Positions 33,195 through 42,183 of a stretch of 64,000 nucleotides of DNA are shown in pieces (position 1 is the stretch's first letter; each line of letters starts with the position of its first letter). The stretch lies in NCBI GenBank assembly GCA_964402055.1, contig CAYOAV010000001.1:1-64000 (forward strand), given 5' to 3'. The notes under the pieces are model-generated. The model searched no databases. It was not told the origin of the DNA and worked only from the letters and a program-made list of their open reading frames with translations. A program made the translations under genes and the position numbers. The DNA is from UMGS363 sp964402055 (GTDB taxonomy: Bacteria; Bacillota; Clostridia; Oscillospirales; Ruminococcaceae).

Positions 33195-33619
33195 TATTCC
33201 TCTGTACCTGCCTTACCTTCAAGTTCCTTGGCAATGACTCCAAGAACTCCGTTTATAAACTTAACATCAGGAGTATAGGTGTATTTTTTTGCAATAATTA
33301 CCGCTTCACTGACTGCGACATTATTCGGAACCATATCATTATAAAGCATTTCATAAATTGCAACACGAAGAATTGCAATGCTTACCTTGGGAATTCTCGA
33401 AAACTGACGCTTTTCACTGTTTTGGGCAATGAGCTTATCAATTTCTTCTACTTTTTCATTTACTCCAATAAACAGCTGCTCGCATTCCTCGTCCATTTCA
33501 AACTCATCAACCTCATATGCAGCGTCAATGACAGAATCAGCGGAATCATCTGTAAAAAGCTTTTCAAAGGTTAACAAAAATGCCGCTTCTCTTATTTCAC
33601 TTCTTTTCAAAATCTTCAA
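33194..33619 (-). CDS. nusB: Transcription antitermination factor NusB
   Basis: 141 aa. RSEIREAAFLLTFEKLF at the N-terminus and RIPKVSIAILRVAIYEML with VAVSEAVIIAKKY and VKFINGVLGVIAKEL at the C-terminus are NusB signatures. It binds boxA RNA with S10 during rRNA antitermination. Two genes after asp23 in B. subtilis order. Confidence 0.94.
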   Translation of the reverse strand: MKILKRSEIREAAFLLTFEKLFTDDSADSVIDAAYEVDEFEMDEECEQLFIGVNEKVEEIDKLIAQNSEKRQFSRIPKVSIAILRVAIYEMLYNDMVPNNVAVSEAVIIAKKYTYTPDVKFINGVLGVIAKELEGKAGTEE

Positions 33620-33687
33620 ATCCTTTCATTTTATGCACAGAAAAGCAAGCCCTGTATCAGAATCACCGAAAAGAGCCTGCTTTCGTA

Positions 33688-34035
33688 TTAAGTATCAGCT
33701 GAAAAACCTTCAATAATGACATTCACCTTATTAACAATAATTCCTGTCATATTCTGAATATCATTTTTCACCCTATCCTGTATTTTTTCTGCTGCCTGCT
33801 TCACCTTACAATTAGGATCAACAACAACATTCACAGTAACATCAACCGTGCCGCTTTCTCCGATAATAGCAATTGCCGAGCGATCCTTTTTATCGAAAAT
33901 ACTACCAAAGCGTATTCTGCTATCAGTTATGCCATCAACACCATCAATAGCTCTGACTGCAAGCTCAACGATTTTTGAAACCACATCTTCCGAAACCTTG
34001 ATGCTATTTACCTGAACATCATTGATTTTATCCAT
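33688..34035 (-). CDS. Asp23/Gls24-family envelope stress protein
   Basis: 115 aa. The family pattern VNSIKVSEDVVSKIVELAVRAIDGVDGI, then DVTVNVVVDPNCKVKQAAEKIQDRVKNDIQNMTG is clear. It equals YqhY of B. subtilis, which sits in the same place before nusB. Asp23-type proteins sit at the membrane; YqhY has been linked to fatty-acid synthesis through neighbouring accBC, which are absent here. It has its own promoter at 34188-34216. Confidence 0.92.
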   Translation of the reverse strand: MDKINDVQVNSIKVSEDVVSKIVELAVRAIDGVDGITDSRIRFGSIFDKKDRSAIAIIGESGTVDVTVNVVVDPNCKVKQAAEKIQDRVKNDIQNMTGIIVNKVNVIIEGFSADT

Positions 34036-34090
34036 TTGATAAGCCTCCTTACGTCTGATTGACTGACAGATTCATAAGGAACGTCTTTAT

Positions 34091-34131
34091 AGTCAGCAAT
34101 CTGAAATATCTGTAAAATTACACCGCTGACT
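34091..34131 (-). promoter_or_regulatory. Hairpin in the asp23-nusB leader
   Basis: AGTCAGC (34091-34097) and GCTGACT (34125-34131) form a 7-bp stem in the roughly 145-nt leader upstream of the Asp23 gene. Inside, CTGAAATATC-like repeats may extend it. Role unknown. Confidence 0.35.
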
Positions 34132-34187
34132 GATACGAAATAATTATATTTTCAAAATGCTCATCATAATCAGCAGTTACATAATAT

Positions 34188-34216
34188 ATTATAGCAGATT
34201 TTTTCAAATTGTACAA
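34188..34216 (-). promoter_or_regulatory. Promoter of the asp23-nusB-...-recN cluster
   Basis: On the minus strand TTGTAC (34216-34211), a 17-bp spacer, TATAAT (34193-34188). It directly follows the stop of spoIIIAH and separates housekeeping genes from the sporulation operon. Confidence 0.65.
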
Positions 34217-34765
34217 CTACTTTACCTCAAAAATTCTTATATTTTCTGCAGGAATTGTCACCTCTGTTAACAAAATATCTTTAATCTGTGCAGCTTGTGC
34301 CGCTTCAAGACCTTCTGATTTCACAACAACGCTTGCCGTACTGTCATTAAGATATACAACACAATCACTGAAGCCCTGTGCTTTTATTAGATTTTCGATT
34401 TTGCTTTCACTTTCGGTAAGCTGTGAAAGAGTAATGGATTCATTTGTATAAACTGCGGTTTCCTCATCGGAAAGATCACCGCCATTAAGTATCATAGAGA
34501 GAGTTTCAACCGCTTCATCTCTGCTTGTCATACGACTAAGACGAACCTGAGCAAAATAATCGCTCGTTCCCTCCGTGCTTACAAATGCCGCATCGCCATA
34601 GTTTATCTGACCTGAATTGTCTGAGCTGCTTCTCATTACATTCTGTGAAATCTCGTCCTCTGTCGGTGTTAATGCATAATTCATATAAACAGCGATTGTA
34701 AGTATAAGCGTCAGACAAGCAAGGATTATCTGCTTTTTTCCGATAATAAGATTAAGTCGTTTCAT
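34217..34765 (-). CDS. spoIIIAH: Stage III sporulation protein AH
   Basis: 182 aa. One N-terminal membrane helix (LIIGKKQIILACLTLILTIAVYMNYA) is followed by an acidic linker. The YscJ/FliF-like C-terminal domain is SESKIENLIKAQGFSDCVVYLNDSTASVVVKSEGLEAAQAAQIKD (split here as one known family block). In the mother-cell membrane it pairs with forespore SpoIIQ to form the feeding channel. Last gene of the operon; GGAGG site before the ATG. Confidence 0.93.
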   Translation of the reverse strand: MKRLNLIIGKKQIILACLTLILTIAVYMNYALTPTEDEISQNVMRSSSDNSGQINYGDAAFVSTEGTSDYFAQVRLSRMTSRDEAVETLSMILNGGDLSDEETAVYTNESITLSQLTESESKIENLIKAQGFSDCVVYLNDSTASVVVKSEGLEAAQAAQIKDILLTEVTIPAENIRIFEVK

Positions 34766-34779
34766 ATTATAACCTCCGA

Positions 34780-35298
34780 TTATTTCATTTCAGCAACGTA
34801 TATTCTGTTGCTTGGAATTTTTAATGCGGTTGATGCCGCTTGATAAACCCTTTCACATACCTTTGGATCATCACCTCCCTCACAGACAATAACAATTCCT
34901 CCAACCTCGGGTATCTTTACCTTTTTCACAAGAGCCTCCTTTGATGAACCTTCATCGATAATTACTATCTCATTTTCTGTACTTCCTGTACTCTGACGAT
35001 ATTCTTCGGCGTAAACATACTCCTCTGTCGAGATTATATTTATCAGAACCTTGACCTTTCCAACGCCTTCAATTGATGACAAAAGCTCCGAAAGCCTTTC
35101 CTCCGCTTCCTGTGAATACTTATCAGAAGTGGAAAAGTCTGCATTTATCCTGCTTATACCATCTGCTTCTTTTTCGTCAAAGGAATCAGAAAGAATTATC
35201 AGCACCATAATCAGAAGTCCTGCCGCAATAAACATTTTAGGAAATGCAGGCTTTTGTGTAAAATCTTTCAGCTTATTTTTTATCTCATTCTTATTCAT
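34780..35298 (-). CDS. spoIIIAG: Stage III sporulation protein AG
   Basis: 172 aa. A single N-terminal membrane segment (MFIAAGLLIMVLIILSDSF) precedes a ring-building domain, LSSIEGVGKVKVLINI...GGIVIVCEGGDDPKV. SpoIIIAG forms a large ring related to type III secretion rings in the mother-cell membrane. Its start overlaps the stop of spoIIIAF by 4 bp (ATGA). Confidence 0.93.
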   Translation of the reverse strand: MNKNEIKNKLKDFTQKPAFPKMFIAAGLLIMVLIILSDSFDEKEADGISRINADFSTSDKYSQEAEERLSELLSSIEGVGKVKVLINIISTEEYVYAEEYRQSTGSTENEIVIIDEGSSKEALVKKVKIPEVGGIVIVCEGGDDPKVCERVYQAASTALKIPSNRIYVAEMK

Positions 35299-35774
35299 TC
35301 CGACTTCTCCTCGATTTTTATAAGAGTATCCTCACCAATTTCTTTTTTAACTATGTCAATTATCTCATCTCCCCGTGAAATATCCTCAACAAATATTATG
35401 ATTTCATTAATATATATGCCGCCATTTTCCGAAATAGTAATACTTGTCTTGATTTCGTAATAGGGTATTTTGCTATCTTTAAGCAGAATGCCGATCTGAC
35501 TGCTTATATTTCTTTCTATTGAACCCTTAAAAAATTCAGATACACAGCTTTCGTTATATTCTATTTTTTCATCTGCTGATACAGTTAATTCTTCAATATC
35601 CGATATATTTCTAATACTGTCCTTAATAGGAGCTATAAGACACAGCACATATATCAACGAAAAAATCATCTTCATCTGCTTTTCATATTTTTCGGACGGA
35701 TAAATCGCCTCAAATACATTCATCAAAACACCGATAATACTGGCTGAAATAATTATTAATCGTATATGCTCCAT
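35295..35774 (-). CDS. spoIIIAF: Stage III sporulation protein AF
   Basis: 159 aa from the ATG at 35774 (MEHIRLIIISASIIGVLMN), with AAGGGTG five bases upstream. The longer in-frame start at 35804 would run into spoIIIAE. Two membrane helices, with IYPSEKYEKQMKMIFSLIYVLCLIAPI between and within them, are followed by a soluble C-terminal domain. Channel component. Confidence 0.92.
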   Translation of the reverse strand: MEHIRLIIISASIIGVLMNVFEAIYPSEKYEKQMKMIFSLIYVLCLIAPIKDSIRNISDIEELTVSADEKIEYNESCVSEFFKGSIERNISSQIGILLKDSKIPYYEIKTSITISENGGIYINEIIIFVEDISRGDEIIDIVKKEIGEDTLIKIEEKSE

Positions 35775-35784
35775 TTTTTCACCC

Positions 35785-36927
35785 TTAAAATACGTCCAAT
35801 CCAACCAACATCATTACAGCAGTTGCCGTTATAAGCATCATCGCAAAGCATATAAGCAAGCTAATTATAACCGAAAGCACGACCGCTGAATTATGTGCAA
35901 GAGTTTTTATTCCCCTTAATCCGAATATTCCGCCGACAAGTTCTGCAACGCAAAATGCAAGTCTTATCAGAACTATCTCCGCCAATGCTGGAAACACCGA
36001 TAAAAATACTACCGCTATTCCGAAAAAGCCAGCACCACCTCTAAGTATTCCAAGGCTTGATTTAAGCGTAGTATAAGCATCTGCAACTGCTCCACCAATT
36101 ACCGGAACACAATTTGAAACAAGATACTTTGCCGCCTTTACTCCAAGCGTATCAGCAGAAGCACCTATTATACTCTGCAATGAAAGAAGTCCGATGAAAA
36201 TTGTCATCATAAAGCCAAGTACAATCTTTACTGCCCTATAAATAAAATCTGTTATATCTATAAGATTCAGATTGCTGTTAATTGCTTCGATAATGCCAAG
36301 TGCCATGCACATAGATACAAACGGCATAAGAAAATCTGCCGCAGCAGCAGAAGCAAGCTCTGAACACAGCATTAAAAATATACTGTAAACCGAAGCTGAA
36401 GTAACACTTCCCGATGATGCAATTATTCCTGAAAAAATCGGCACATATGAGGTTATAAACTCACTTCCGCTGTAAAGTGTATCTGCGGCAATATTTACAC
36501 AGTTAAGTATCGGTTCTGAAACAATACCAACAGCAATCAAGACACATACATTTTCATAAACTCCCGATAATCCTTTGCTTTCAAGGCAACTTCCGAAATT
36601 CTGCGTTACAGCTGCCGCAATAATTACCGCTAAAAGCATTGCAATCAACTTTAACGGATAGCTTATCCTACTTTTCAGCTGACCTATCATATATTTAAAA
36701 ACAACATATGGTGTTATTTGGGTAATACTTTCAGCATTTTCGGGAGAAATACCATTTTGTTCAATAATTTCAGCCGCATCAGAAGGAACAGATTTATCTA
36801 AATCGGAAAAATCGATCCCAATTTCATACGAAAGCTCATTATTTACATTTCCCACAGCAAAGGAATTTATTGAAAAAAAGAAAATAAATAAAATAATCGA
36901 AATTACTGCCGAAATCAAGCTTCTCAT
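35785..36927 (-). CDS. spoIIIAE: Stage III sporulation protein AE
   Basis: 380 aa, typical length. A signal-like N-terminal helix, then many membrane spans. The conserved blocks are KAAKYLVSNCVPVIGGAVADAYTT and SLLSLQSIIGASADTLG-like sequence. Largest membrane protein of the SpoIIIA channel complex. Confidence 0.94.
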   Translation of the reverse strand: MRSLISAVISIILFIFFFSINSFAVGNVNNELSYEIGIDFSDLDKSVPSDAAEIIEQNGISPENAESITQITPYVVFKYMIGQLKSRISYPLKLIAMLLAVIIAAAVTQNFGSCLESKGLSGVYENVCVLIAVGIVSEPILNCVNIAADTLYSGSEFITSYVPIFSGIIASSGSVTSASVYSIFLMLCSELASAAAADFLMPFVSMCMALGIIEAINSNLNLIDITDFIYRAVKIVLGFMMTIFIGLLSLQSIIGASADTLGVKAAKYLVSNCVPVIGGAVADAYTTLKSSLGILRGGAGFFGIAVVFLSVFPALAEIVLIRLAFCVAELVGGIFGLRGIKTLAHNSAVVLSVIISLLICFAMMLITATAVMMLVGLDVF

Positions 36928-36939
36928 ATTTAAAGCTCC

Positions 36940-37329
36940 TCAAATCTTCGAAAACGAGATTATAATTTGTACTACCTGTTCAAAAAGCGGCATAGCCGTC
37001 ACAGTAAGACCTACCCGTCCTGCAAGCTCTGCCTGTGAGGAAAGCAAGCTATCTCCGCTATCCCTGCACATATCCGACGCAAGCTGAGAAACATAGCATA
37101 TTCCAGTTGCTTTAAAAAGTATTTTAAGATAATCAGTATCAGACGCTGAATACTCATAAATCGTCCTGACAGTTTCTATCAACGGCGAAATATAAATCAG
37201 TACAAAGGAGAATACAAATAATGCCGCTGCAATTCTTATGTAAACCTGATACTCCCTTGATTCCTTATCGAAAAGTCTGCATAATACTGTTGAAATTACA
37301 CAAACGGAAACAATTTTAATTATATCCAT
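36940..37329 (-). CDS. spoIIIAD: Stage III sporulation protein AD
   Basis: 129 aa from the ATG at 37329 (MDIIKIVSVCVISTVLC). This start lies 4 bp after the spoIIIAC stop and gives the usual length. An upstream start at 37365 would overlap spoIIIAC by about 30 bp. Four hydrophobic segments. The ribosome binding site is weak, suggesting coupling to spoIIIAC. Confidence 0.9.
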   Translation of the reverse strand: MDIIKIVSVCVISTVLCRLFDKESREYQVYIRIAAALFVFSFVLIYISPLIETVRTIYEYSASDTDYLKILFKATGICYVSQLASDMCRDSGDSLLSSQAELAGRVGLTVTAMPLFEQVVQIIISFSKI

Positions 37330-37333
37330 AGCT

Positions 37334-37528
37334 TTAGAACCCAAAAACTGTCTTAACTGTTTCAAATAATGCAGCTATTTCATCTATCAGCACAAGAAGT
37401 ACCGTTATAAGACCTGCTATTGTGACTATCAATCCGTATTCCTCACGTTCAGACTTTTTCAGTACCATATTAAGCACAGCTACGATTATTCCAACTCCTG
37501 CTATCTTAAAAATCAAATCAAGCTCCAT
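37334..37528 (-). CDS. spoIIIAC: Stage III sporulation protein AC
   Basis: 64 aa from the ATG at 37528 (MELDLIFKIAGVGIIVAVLNMVLKK), eight bases after GAGGTGG; the GTG at 37540 overlaps that site. Two membrane helices around KKSEREEYGLIVTIAG, the family's signature turn. Confidence 0.93.
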   Translation of the reverse strand: MELDLIFKIAGVGIIVAVLNMVLKKSEREEYGLIVTIAGLITVLLVLIDEIAALFETVKTVFGF

Positions 37529-37552
37529 TTTTATATCCACCTCATTTTCTGT

Positions 37553-38053
37553 TCATATTAACAATATTGCAATAAATGCTCCACACAGAACACCAAAAGA
37601 ACGATAAAGTCTTCCCTTTGCAATATATTCCTCTTCTGCATTTTTCAGCATTTTTTCAAGCTCATTCTTTTCATACTTAATATTGTTCAACTGACCGCAA
37701 ATGTCTGTTTTCCCAAGTTTTCGTCCAATATCCTTAATAAGCTCAAGTTCTTCATCGGTAAGAAAATCATATTTTTTCTCGGAAATTGATTTTTCCCATA
37801 AATATGAAAAGTTGCTTTTCTTTTCCAAATGAATAGATTTAAGAAAATCAAGCTCTTCAAAACGTTTGTTACCACACAATCTTTTTATTATATCCCAAAC
37901 CTCGGCAGCATCATATTCTATCATCAATGAAATTTCCTCGAGCATATAGGATATATTTTTCAAAAATGTACATCTAATTTTTAAACGTCTTGAAAAATAG
38001 CCTCCCAAACATGAGCTTATTACAATCAAGGTTAAAATACAAAGTGTTTTCAT
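37553..38053 (-). CDS. spoIIIAB: Stage III sporulation protein AB
   Basis: 166 aa. Membrane helices at both ends frame a helical middle. FSRRLKIRCTFLKNISYMLEEISLMIEYDAA and the C-terminal LYRSFGVLCGAFIAILLI match the SpoIIIAB family (GspF-like fold). It overlaps spoIIIAA by 4 bp. Confidence 0.92.
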   Translation of the reverse strand: MKTLCILTLIVISSCLGGYFSRRLKIRCTFLKNISYMLEEISLMIEYDAAEVWDIIKRLCGNKRFEELDFLKSIHLEKKSNFSYLWEKSISEKKYDFLTDEELELIKDIGRKLGKTDICGQLNNIKYEKNELEKMLKNAEEEYIAKGRLYRSFGVLCGAFIAILLI

Positions 38054-38952
38054 AATTCATCTGTTCCAAATATTCTGCAAGCTTTTTCACCTGTTCTGCT
38101 AAGGAAAGATATATAATCAAAATTCTTCCAGAACGGTAGCTTCCTTTTTATATCATCTATAGAGGAGCTATGTATCGAAGCACATATTTTAACTCCGCAG
38201 GTCATAGCATAGCTTATAAAATCAATTTCTTCAGATGAGCCAACTTCATCAAATACTATCATTTCAGGTGACATTACTCTGACTGCTGTTTCAAGCCCCT
38301 TTGCCTTTGGATAACCGTCAAAAACATCTGTATTCAAGCCGACATTATTCTGCGGTACACCCTCGAAGCAAGCAGCTATCTCTGAACGTTCATCTATTAC
38401 AGAAAGTTTATATTTATTTCCTAAAAGTCTGCAAAGATCACGAAGCATGGTTGTCTTACCGCTTGATGGTTCACCTGCAATAAGCAGATTTTTCAAGCCT
38501 GAACTGAAAACACTGTTATATATTTCCTCTCCTACACCTATAACCTCACGGCCTAATCTCAAATTCAGACTGCTTATATTTTTTATATTGGAAATATTGC
38601 CGTTATTGTAAACCGCCGTTCCGCAAATACCTACTCTATGACCACCTTCGAGTGTTATAAATCCATTGCATATATCCTCCTGGAAGGAATGAACAGAGCT
38701 TCTGCAAAATGCATAAAAAATACTATCCATTTCAACTGAACTTATTTTAATGCAAGAATTATCCAGTTGTCTGACAAGCTCCCCGTCAGATTTAACAAAA
38801 AACATTTCCGAATTTTTCATCAGAATAAGTGGCTGCTCACGTCTTAAGCGTATTTCTGTTATATCGCAAACAACATTTTCAAGGCAATTCTTCAGCCTAT
38901 TCGGAAAATATCCGATAATATCCTTATCCGCTGATTTATTTCCCATTTCCAT
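38050..38952 (-). CDS. spoIIIAA: Stage III sporulation protein AA (AAA+ ATPase)
   Basis: 300 aa. Secretion-type ATPase with Walker A AGEPSSGKTTMLRD, Walker B-like EMIVFDEVGSSEE and the upstream family block LEGGHRVGICGTAVYNNG. It is thought to power the channel. First gene of the operon. In B. subtilis the operon is read by sigma E in the mother cell; a possible sigma E-like site lies upstream at 38990-39014. Confidence 0.94.
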   Translation of the reverse strand: MEMGNKSADKDIIGYFPNRLKNCLENVVCDITEIRLRREQPLILMKNSEMFFVKSDGELVRQLDNSCIKISSVEMDSIFYAFCRSSVHSFQEDICNGFITLEGGHRVGICGTAVYNNGNISNIKNISSLNLRLGREVIGVGEEIYNSVFSSGLKNLLIAGEPSSGKTTMLRDLCRLLGNKYKLSVIDERSEIAACFEGVPQNNVGLNTDVFDGYPKAKGLETAVRVMSPEMIVFDEVGSSEEIDFISYAMTCGVKICASIHSSSIDDIKRKLPFWKNFDYISFLSRTGEKACRIFGTDEL

Positions 38953-38989
38953 ATAAGAAACAGCACTTCCTTTCCAAAAGCTTTACTTA

Positions 38990-39014
38990 ATTCTATGCTG
39001 TGACGGACAAGTAT
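38990..39014 (-). promoter_or_regulatory. Possible sigma E-type promoter of the spoIIIA operon
   Basis: On the minus strand ATACTT (39014-39009) and CATAGAAT (38997-38990) loosely resemble sigma E -35/-10 elements. The spacing of 11 bp is shorter than usual. The expectation comes from B. subtilis; the sequence support is weak. Confidence 0.25.
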
Positions 39015-39024
39015 AGAACAAAAA

Positions 39025-39070
39025 AGACCTTTGGAGCTATCATCTTTAAGGATAATAGTTCCAAAGGTCT
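39025..39070 (-). terminator. Terminator after gpsA
   Basis: AGACCTTTGGA (39025-39035) pairs with TCCAAAGGTCT (39060-39070), with a second CTAT/ATAG stem inside. On the minus strand a T-run follows. It separates gpsA from spoIIIA. Confidence 0.8.
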
Positions 39071-39094
39071 ATCTTTTATATTCATACAAGAATT

Positions 39095-40099
39095 TTATTC
39101 TACCCAAACCTCTTCCGTTTCGTGACGTTTAGGTCTGCCCATAAGCTCTTTAAGTGCTTTTTTTGGTGAAACTCCATTATATAAAACATTGTAGCATTGC
39201 TCTGTTATCGGCATACTAACACCCAAACTCTGTGCAAGTTCATATGCAACCTTTGTGCAGGTATATCCTTCAACAGTGCCAATCTGTTTAACTGCTTCAT
39301 CAGGAGAAACACCTTGACCGATAAGAATTCCTGCCCTACGGTTTCTGCTGTGCATACTTGTGCAAGTAACTATAAGATCTCCAATACCGCTCAATCCAGC
39401 AAAAGTATCACTTTCTCCACCAAGCTTTACGCCAAGACGAGCTATTTCAGTTATTCCTCTTGTCATAAGAGCCGCCTTAGTATTATCACCAAAGCCCATT
39501 CCGTCACAAACTCCTGCACAAAGAGCTATTATATTTTTTAGTGATCCTCCAAGCTCCGAACCGATAATATCATCGTTAATATAAATTCTCAACGCTTCAT
39601 TTGACATAAGCGACTGGATATAATCAGAATATTTCGTATCCTCAGATGCAACAACAACGGTAGTTGGCATACCAGTACCGACCTCCTCTGCATGAGAAGG
39701 TCCTGTAAGTATAACTATCGGTGAGTTTGGCAATTCTTCATGCAATACCTCGCTCATTCTTTTAAAGGTCTTATCTTCAAGTCCCTTGCTTGTATTCAGA
39801 ATAACTGTTTTTGATGTCACATAAGGTGCCGCTTGCTTTGCGACACTGCGAACAAAGCTTGTCGGAACACCAAATATAACAACATCACTCTTTGAAACAA
39901 CAGATATATCATTTGTAAGCTCAATTGAACTGTTGATTTTTACACCTGGGAGCTTAGCTTTATTTTCACCATCACGCTTTATCTCGTCAATTTCACTCTG
40001 AAAAGCTGACCAGACATTCACGCTATGACCGTTTTTGTCAAGCATAACTGCGAGAGAAAGTCCAAAGCCACCCATACCAAGAATCGTAAATTTTGCCAT
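39095..40099 (-). CDS. gpsA: Glycerol-3-phosphate dehydrogenase [NAD(P)+]
   Basis: 334 aa. The NAD-binding loop ILGMGGFGLSLAVML is close to the usual GxGxWGTA but with GGFG. VILNTSKGLEDKTFKRMSEVL, LTGPSHAEEVGTGMPTTVVVAS and the catalytic-lysine region GGSLKNIIALCAGVCDGMGFGDN are present. It makes sn-glycerol 3-phosphate for phospholipids, the substrate of PlsY encoded just upstream. Confidence 0.94.
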   Translation of the reverse strand: MAKFTILGMGGFGLSLAVMLDKNGHSVNVWSAFQSEIDEIKRDGENKAKLPGVKINSSIELTNDISVVSKSDVVIFGVPTSFVRSVAKQAAPYVTSKTVILNTSKGLEDKTFKRMSEVLHEELPNSPIVILTGPSHAEEVGTGMPTTVVVASEDTKYSDYIQSLMSNEALRIYINDDIIGSELGGSLKNIIALCAGVCDGMGFGDNTKAALMTRGITEIARLGVKLGGESDTFAGLSGIGDLIVTCTSMHSRNRRAGILIGQGVSPDEAVKQIGTVEGYTCTKVAYELAQSLGVSMPITEQCYNVLYNGVSPKKALKELMGRPKRHETEEVWVE

Positions 40100-40117
40100 C
40101 GTCTATCCCAACCTTTC

Positions 40118-40819
40118 TCAAGTTTTCTTCTGATTAAAGCTGAATTTATTCTCCGTTCCTTCCTTAAGACGCTTAATATTCGTCCTGTGCATATATATAA
40201 GCAATGCACTTGTAAACGCAACAAGAATAACGTGCATAATACAATTGCTTAATGGAAGCTTTTCAACAAAATAATGAAGTATAAAAGTAAGTACAGGATA
40301 AAATAACGCAGCAGATATTGATGAAACCGAAACATACCTTGTTATAAAAAGTACAATTGCAAAAAACGGAATTATTATTGCAAATGTCAGCGGATCAATA
40401 ACAATAAGTATCGACGAGGACACCAATATGCCCTTACCGCCTTTAAATCCGTAATAAATTGGAAAAATATGCCCTAATATTGCAAAAAATCCAGATATAT
40501 AACCAATTGATTTTTCATCAAGAACGGACGGATACCATTCTGGCATATTTACAATAAAATCGCTTCCAATTATAAGCTTAAATACTAAAATACTCAGAAG
40601 CACCGCAACAATACCCTTTGCAAGATCACCTATAAGCGTAAGCAATGCAGGAAGCTTGCCATAACAGCGAAGCGTATTTGTAAGCCCCGCATTTTTACTG
40701 CCACGCTCCCTAATATCCTCATGCTTAAGCAATCTTATAACGAGAATCGACGAATTACAGCTGCCAAGAAGATAAGAAATTATCATCGTCAGCAGCAGAC
40801 AAATTATAACCTTTATCAT
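40118..40819 (-). CDS. plsY: Glycerol-3-phosphate acyltransferase PlsY
   Basis: 233 aa integral membrane enzyme. The three PlsY motifs are GSCNSSILVIRLL, RGSKNAGLTNTLRCYG, and GHIFPIYYGFKGGKGILVSS. It transfers acyl from acyl phosphate to glycerol 3-phosphate. It lies between der and gpsA, a standard Firmicutes order (der-plsY-gpsA). Confidence 0.94.
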   Translation of the reverse strand: MIKVIICLLLTMIISYLLGSCNSSILVIRLLKHEDIRERGSKNAGLTNTLRCYGKLPALLTLIGDLAKGIVAVLLSILVFKLIIGSDFIVNMPEWYPSVLDEKSIGYISGFFAILGHIFPIYYGFKGGKGILVSSSILIVIDPLTFAIIIPFFAIVLFITRYVSVSSISAALFYPVLTFILHYFVEKLPLSNCIMHVILVAFTSALLIYMHRTNIKRLKEGTENKFSFNQKKT

Positions 40820-40833
40820 ATCTGTTCCCCTAT

Positions 40834-42162
40834 TTAATCATCATCACGGTTACGCTCACGCACAACAAATCGCACAGGCGTACCGTCCAATCCAAATGTT
40901 TGCCTTATCTGATTTTCTATATATCTCTGATACGAAAAATGGAAAAGGTCAGCTCTGTTGACAAAAATAACAAACGTTGGCGGCTTGGTAGATGGCTGGG
41001 TCATATAGTAAATCTTAAGCCTTCTGCCCTTATCAGAAGGTGGCTGAACTCTTGTTGTAGCATAAGCAAGAACATCATTGAGCATACCAGTGGAAATTCT
41101 CATACTGTTCTGCATATTTACATTATTTATAAGCTCAAACAGTTTATCTATTCGAAGTCCTGTCTTTGCTGAAATAAACACAAATGGAACGTATGACATA
41201 AAGCTGAAATCCGTTTCAAGCTTCTTTTTAAACTCATCCATGGTATTGGTATCTTTTTCAATTGCGTCCCATTTATTTATAGCAACGACACAGCCCTTAC
41301 CCTGTTCATGAGCATAGCCTGCAACCTTTGAATCCTGCTCAGTAAAACCTACCTCTGCATCAATAACTATAACGCAAACGTCGGAACGATCGACAGCCAT
41401 ATATGCACGAAGCACGCTGTAATGCTCGATTTTCTCTTGAATCTTTGATTTCTTTCTGATTCCTGCGGTGTCAATGAAAACATATTTACCGTGTTCATTT
41501 TCAACAACGGTATCAGTTGCGTCACGAGTTGTACCTGCTATATTTGATACGATAGATCTTTCTTCTCCTGCAACACGATTAATAAGCGATGATTTTCCGA
41601 CATTTGGCTTACCAATGACAGCAACCTTAATATATTCCTCATCATATTCTGCGGATTCATCATCAGGAAAATACTCAAATACCTTGTCAAGCATATCTCC
41701 GCTTCCGTGACCGTGTGCTGCAGAAATCGCTATCGGATCGCCAAGTCCAAGGTTATAGAATTCATAAAATTCAACAGGAGGATCACCGATGGAGTCTATC
41801 TTATTAACACAAAGCACAATAGGCTTTCCGCTCTTCTGAAGCATTTTAGCAACATCATAATCGTTTGCCGTCACTCCTGTTCTTATATCCGTCAAGAATA
41901 CAATAACATCAGCTTTTTCTATTGCAAGCTCTGCCTGCCTTCTCATCTGGGAGAGAATAACATCATTGCTATCAGGTTCAATTCCGCCTGTATCGACAAG
42001 CATAAATTCACGGTTTCTCCATTCGCATTTGGAATATATTCTATCTCTGGTAACACCGGGAGTATCCTCTACAATTGATATTCTCTGACCGACAAGCTTG
42101 TTAAAAAGTGTTGATTTTCCGACATTCGGACGACCAACAACCGCAACTATAGGTAATGCCAA
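40834..42162 (-). CDS. der: Ribosome-associated GTPase Der (EngA)
   Basis: 442 aa from a TTG at 42162, nine bases after GGAG. This gives MALPIVAVVGRPNVGKS, the normal Der N-terminus. The ATG at 42171 touches the GGAG and is unlikely. Two GTPase domains with P loops GRPNVGKS and GKPNVGKS, DTPGVTRDR and DTAGIRKKS switch regions, and a C-terminal KH-like domain. It is needed for 50S assembly. Confidence 0.94.
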   Translation of the reverse strand: MALPIVAVVGRPNVGKSTLFNKLVGQRISIVEDTPGVTRDRIYSKCEWRNREFMLVDTGGIEPDSNDVILSQMRRQAELAIEKADVIVFLTDIRTGVTANDYDVAKMLQKSGKPIVLCVNKIDSIGDPPVEFYEFYNLGLGDPIAISAAHGHGSGDMLDKVFEYFPDDESAEYDEEYIKVAVIGKPNVGKSSLINRVAGEERSIVSNIAGTTRDATDTVVENEHGKYVFIDTAGIRKKSKIQEKIEHYSVLRAYMAVDRSDVCVIVIDAEVGFTEQDSKVAGYAHEQGKGCVVAINKWDAIEKDTNTMDEFKKKLETDFSFMSYVPFVFISAKTGLRIDKLFELINNVNMQNSMRISTGMLNDVLAYATTRVQPPSDKGRRLKIYYMTQPSTKPPTFVIFVNRADLFHFSYQRYIENQIRQTFGLDGTPVRFVVRERNRDDD

Positions 42163-42183
42163 AGCTATCATCTCCAATCTTTT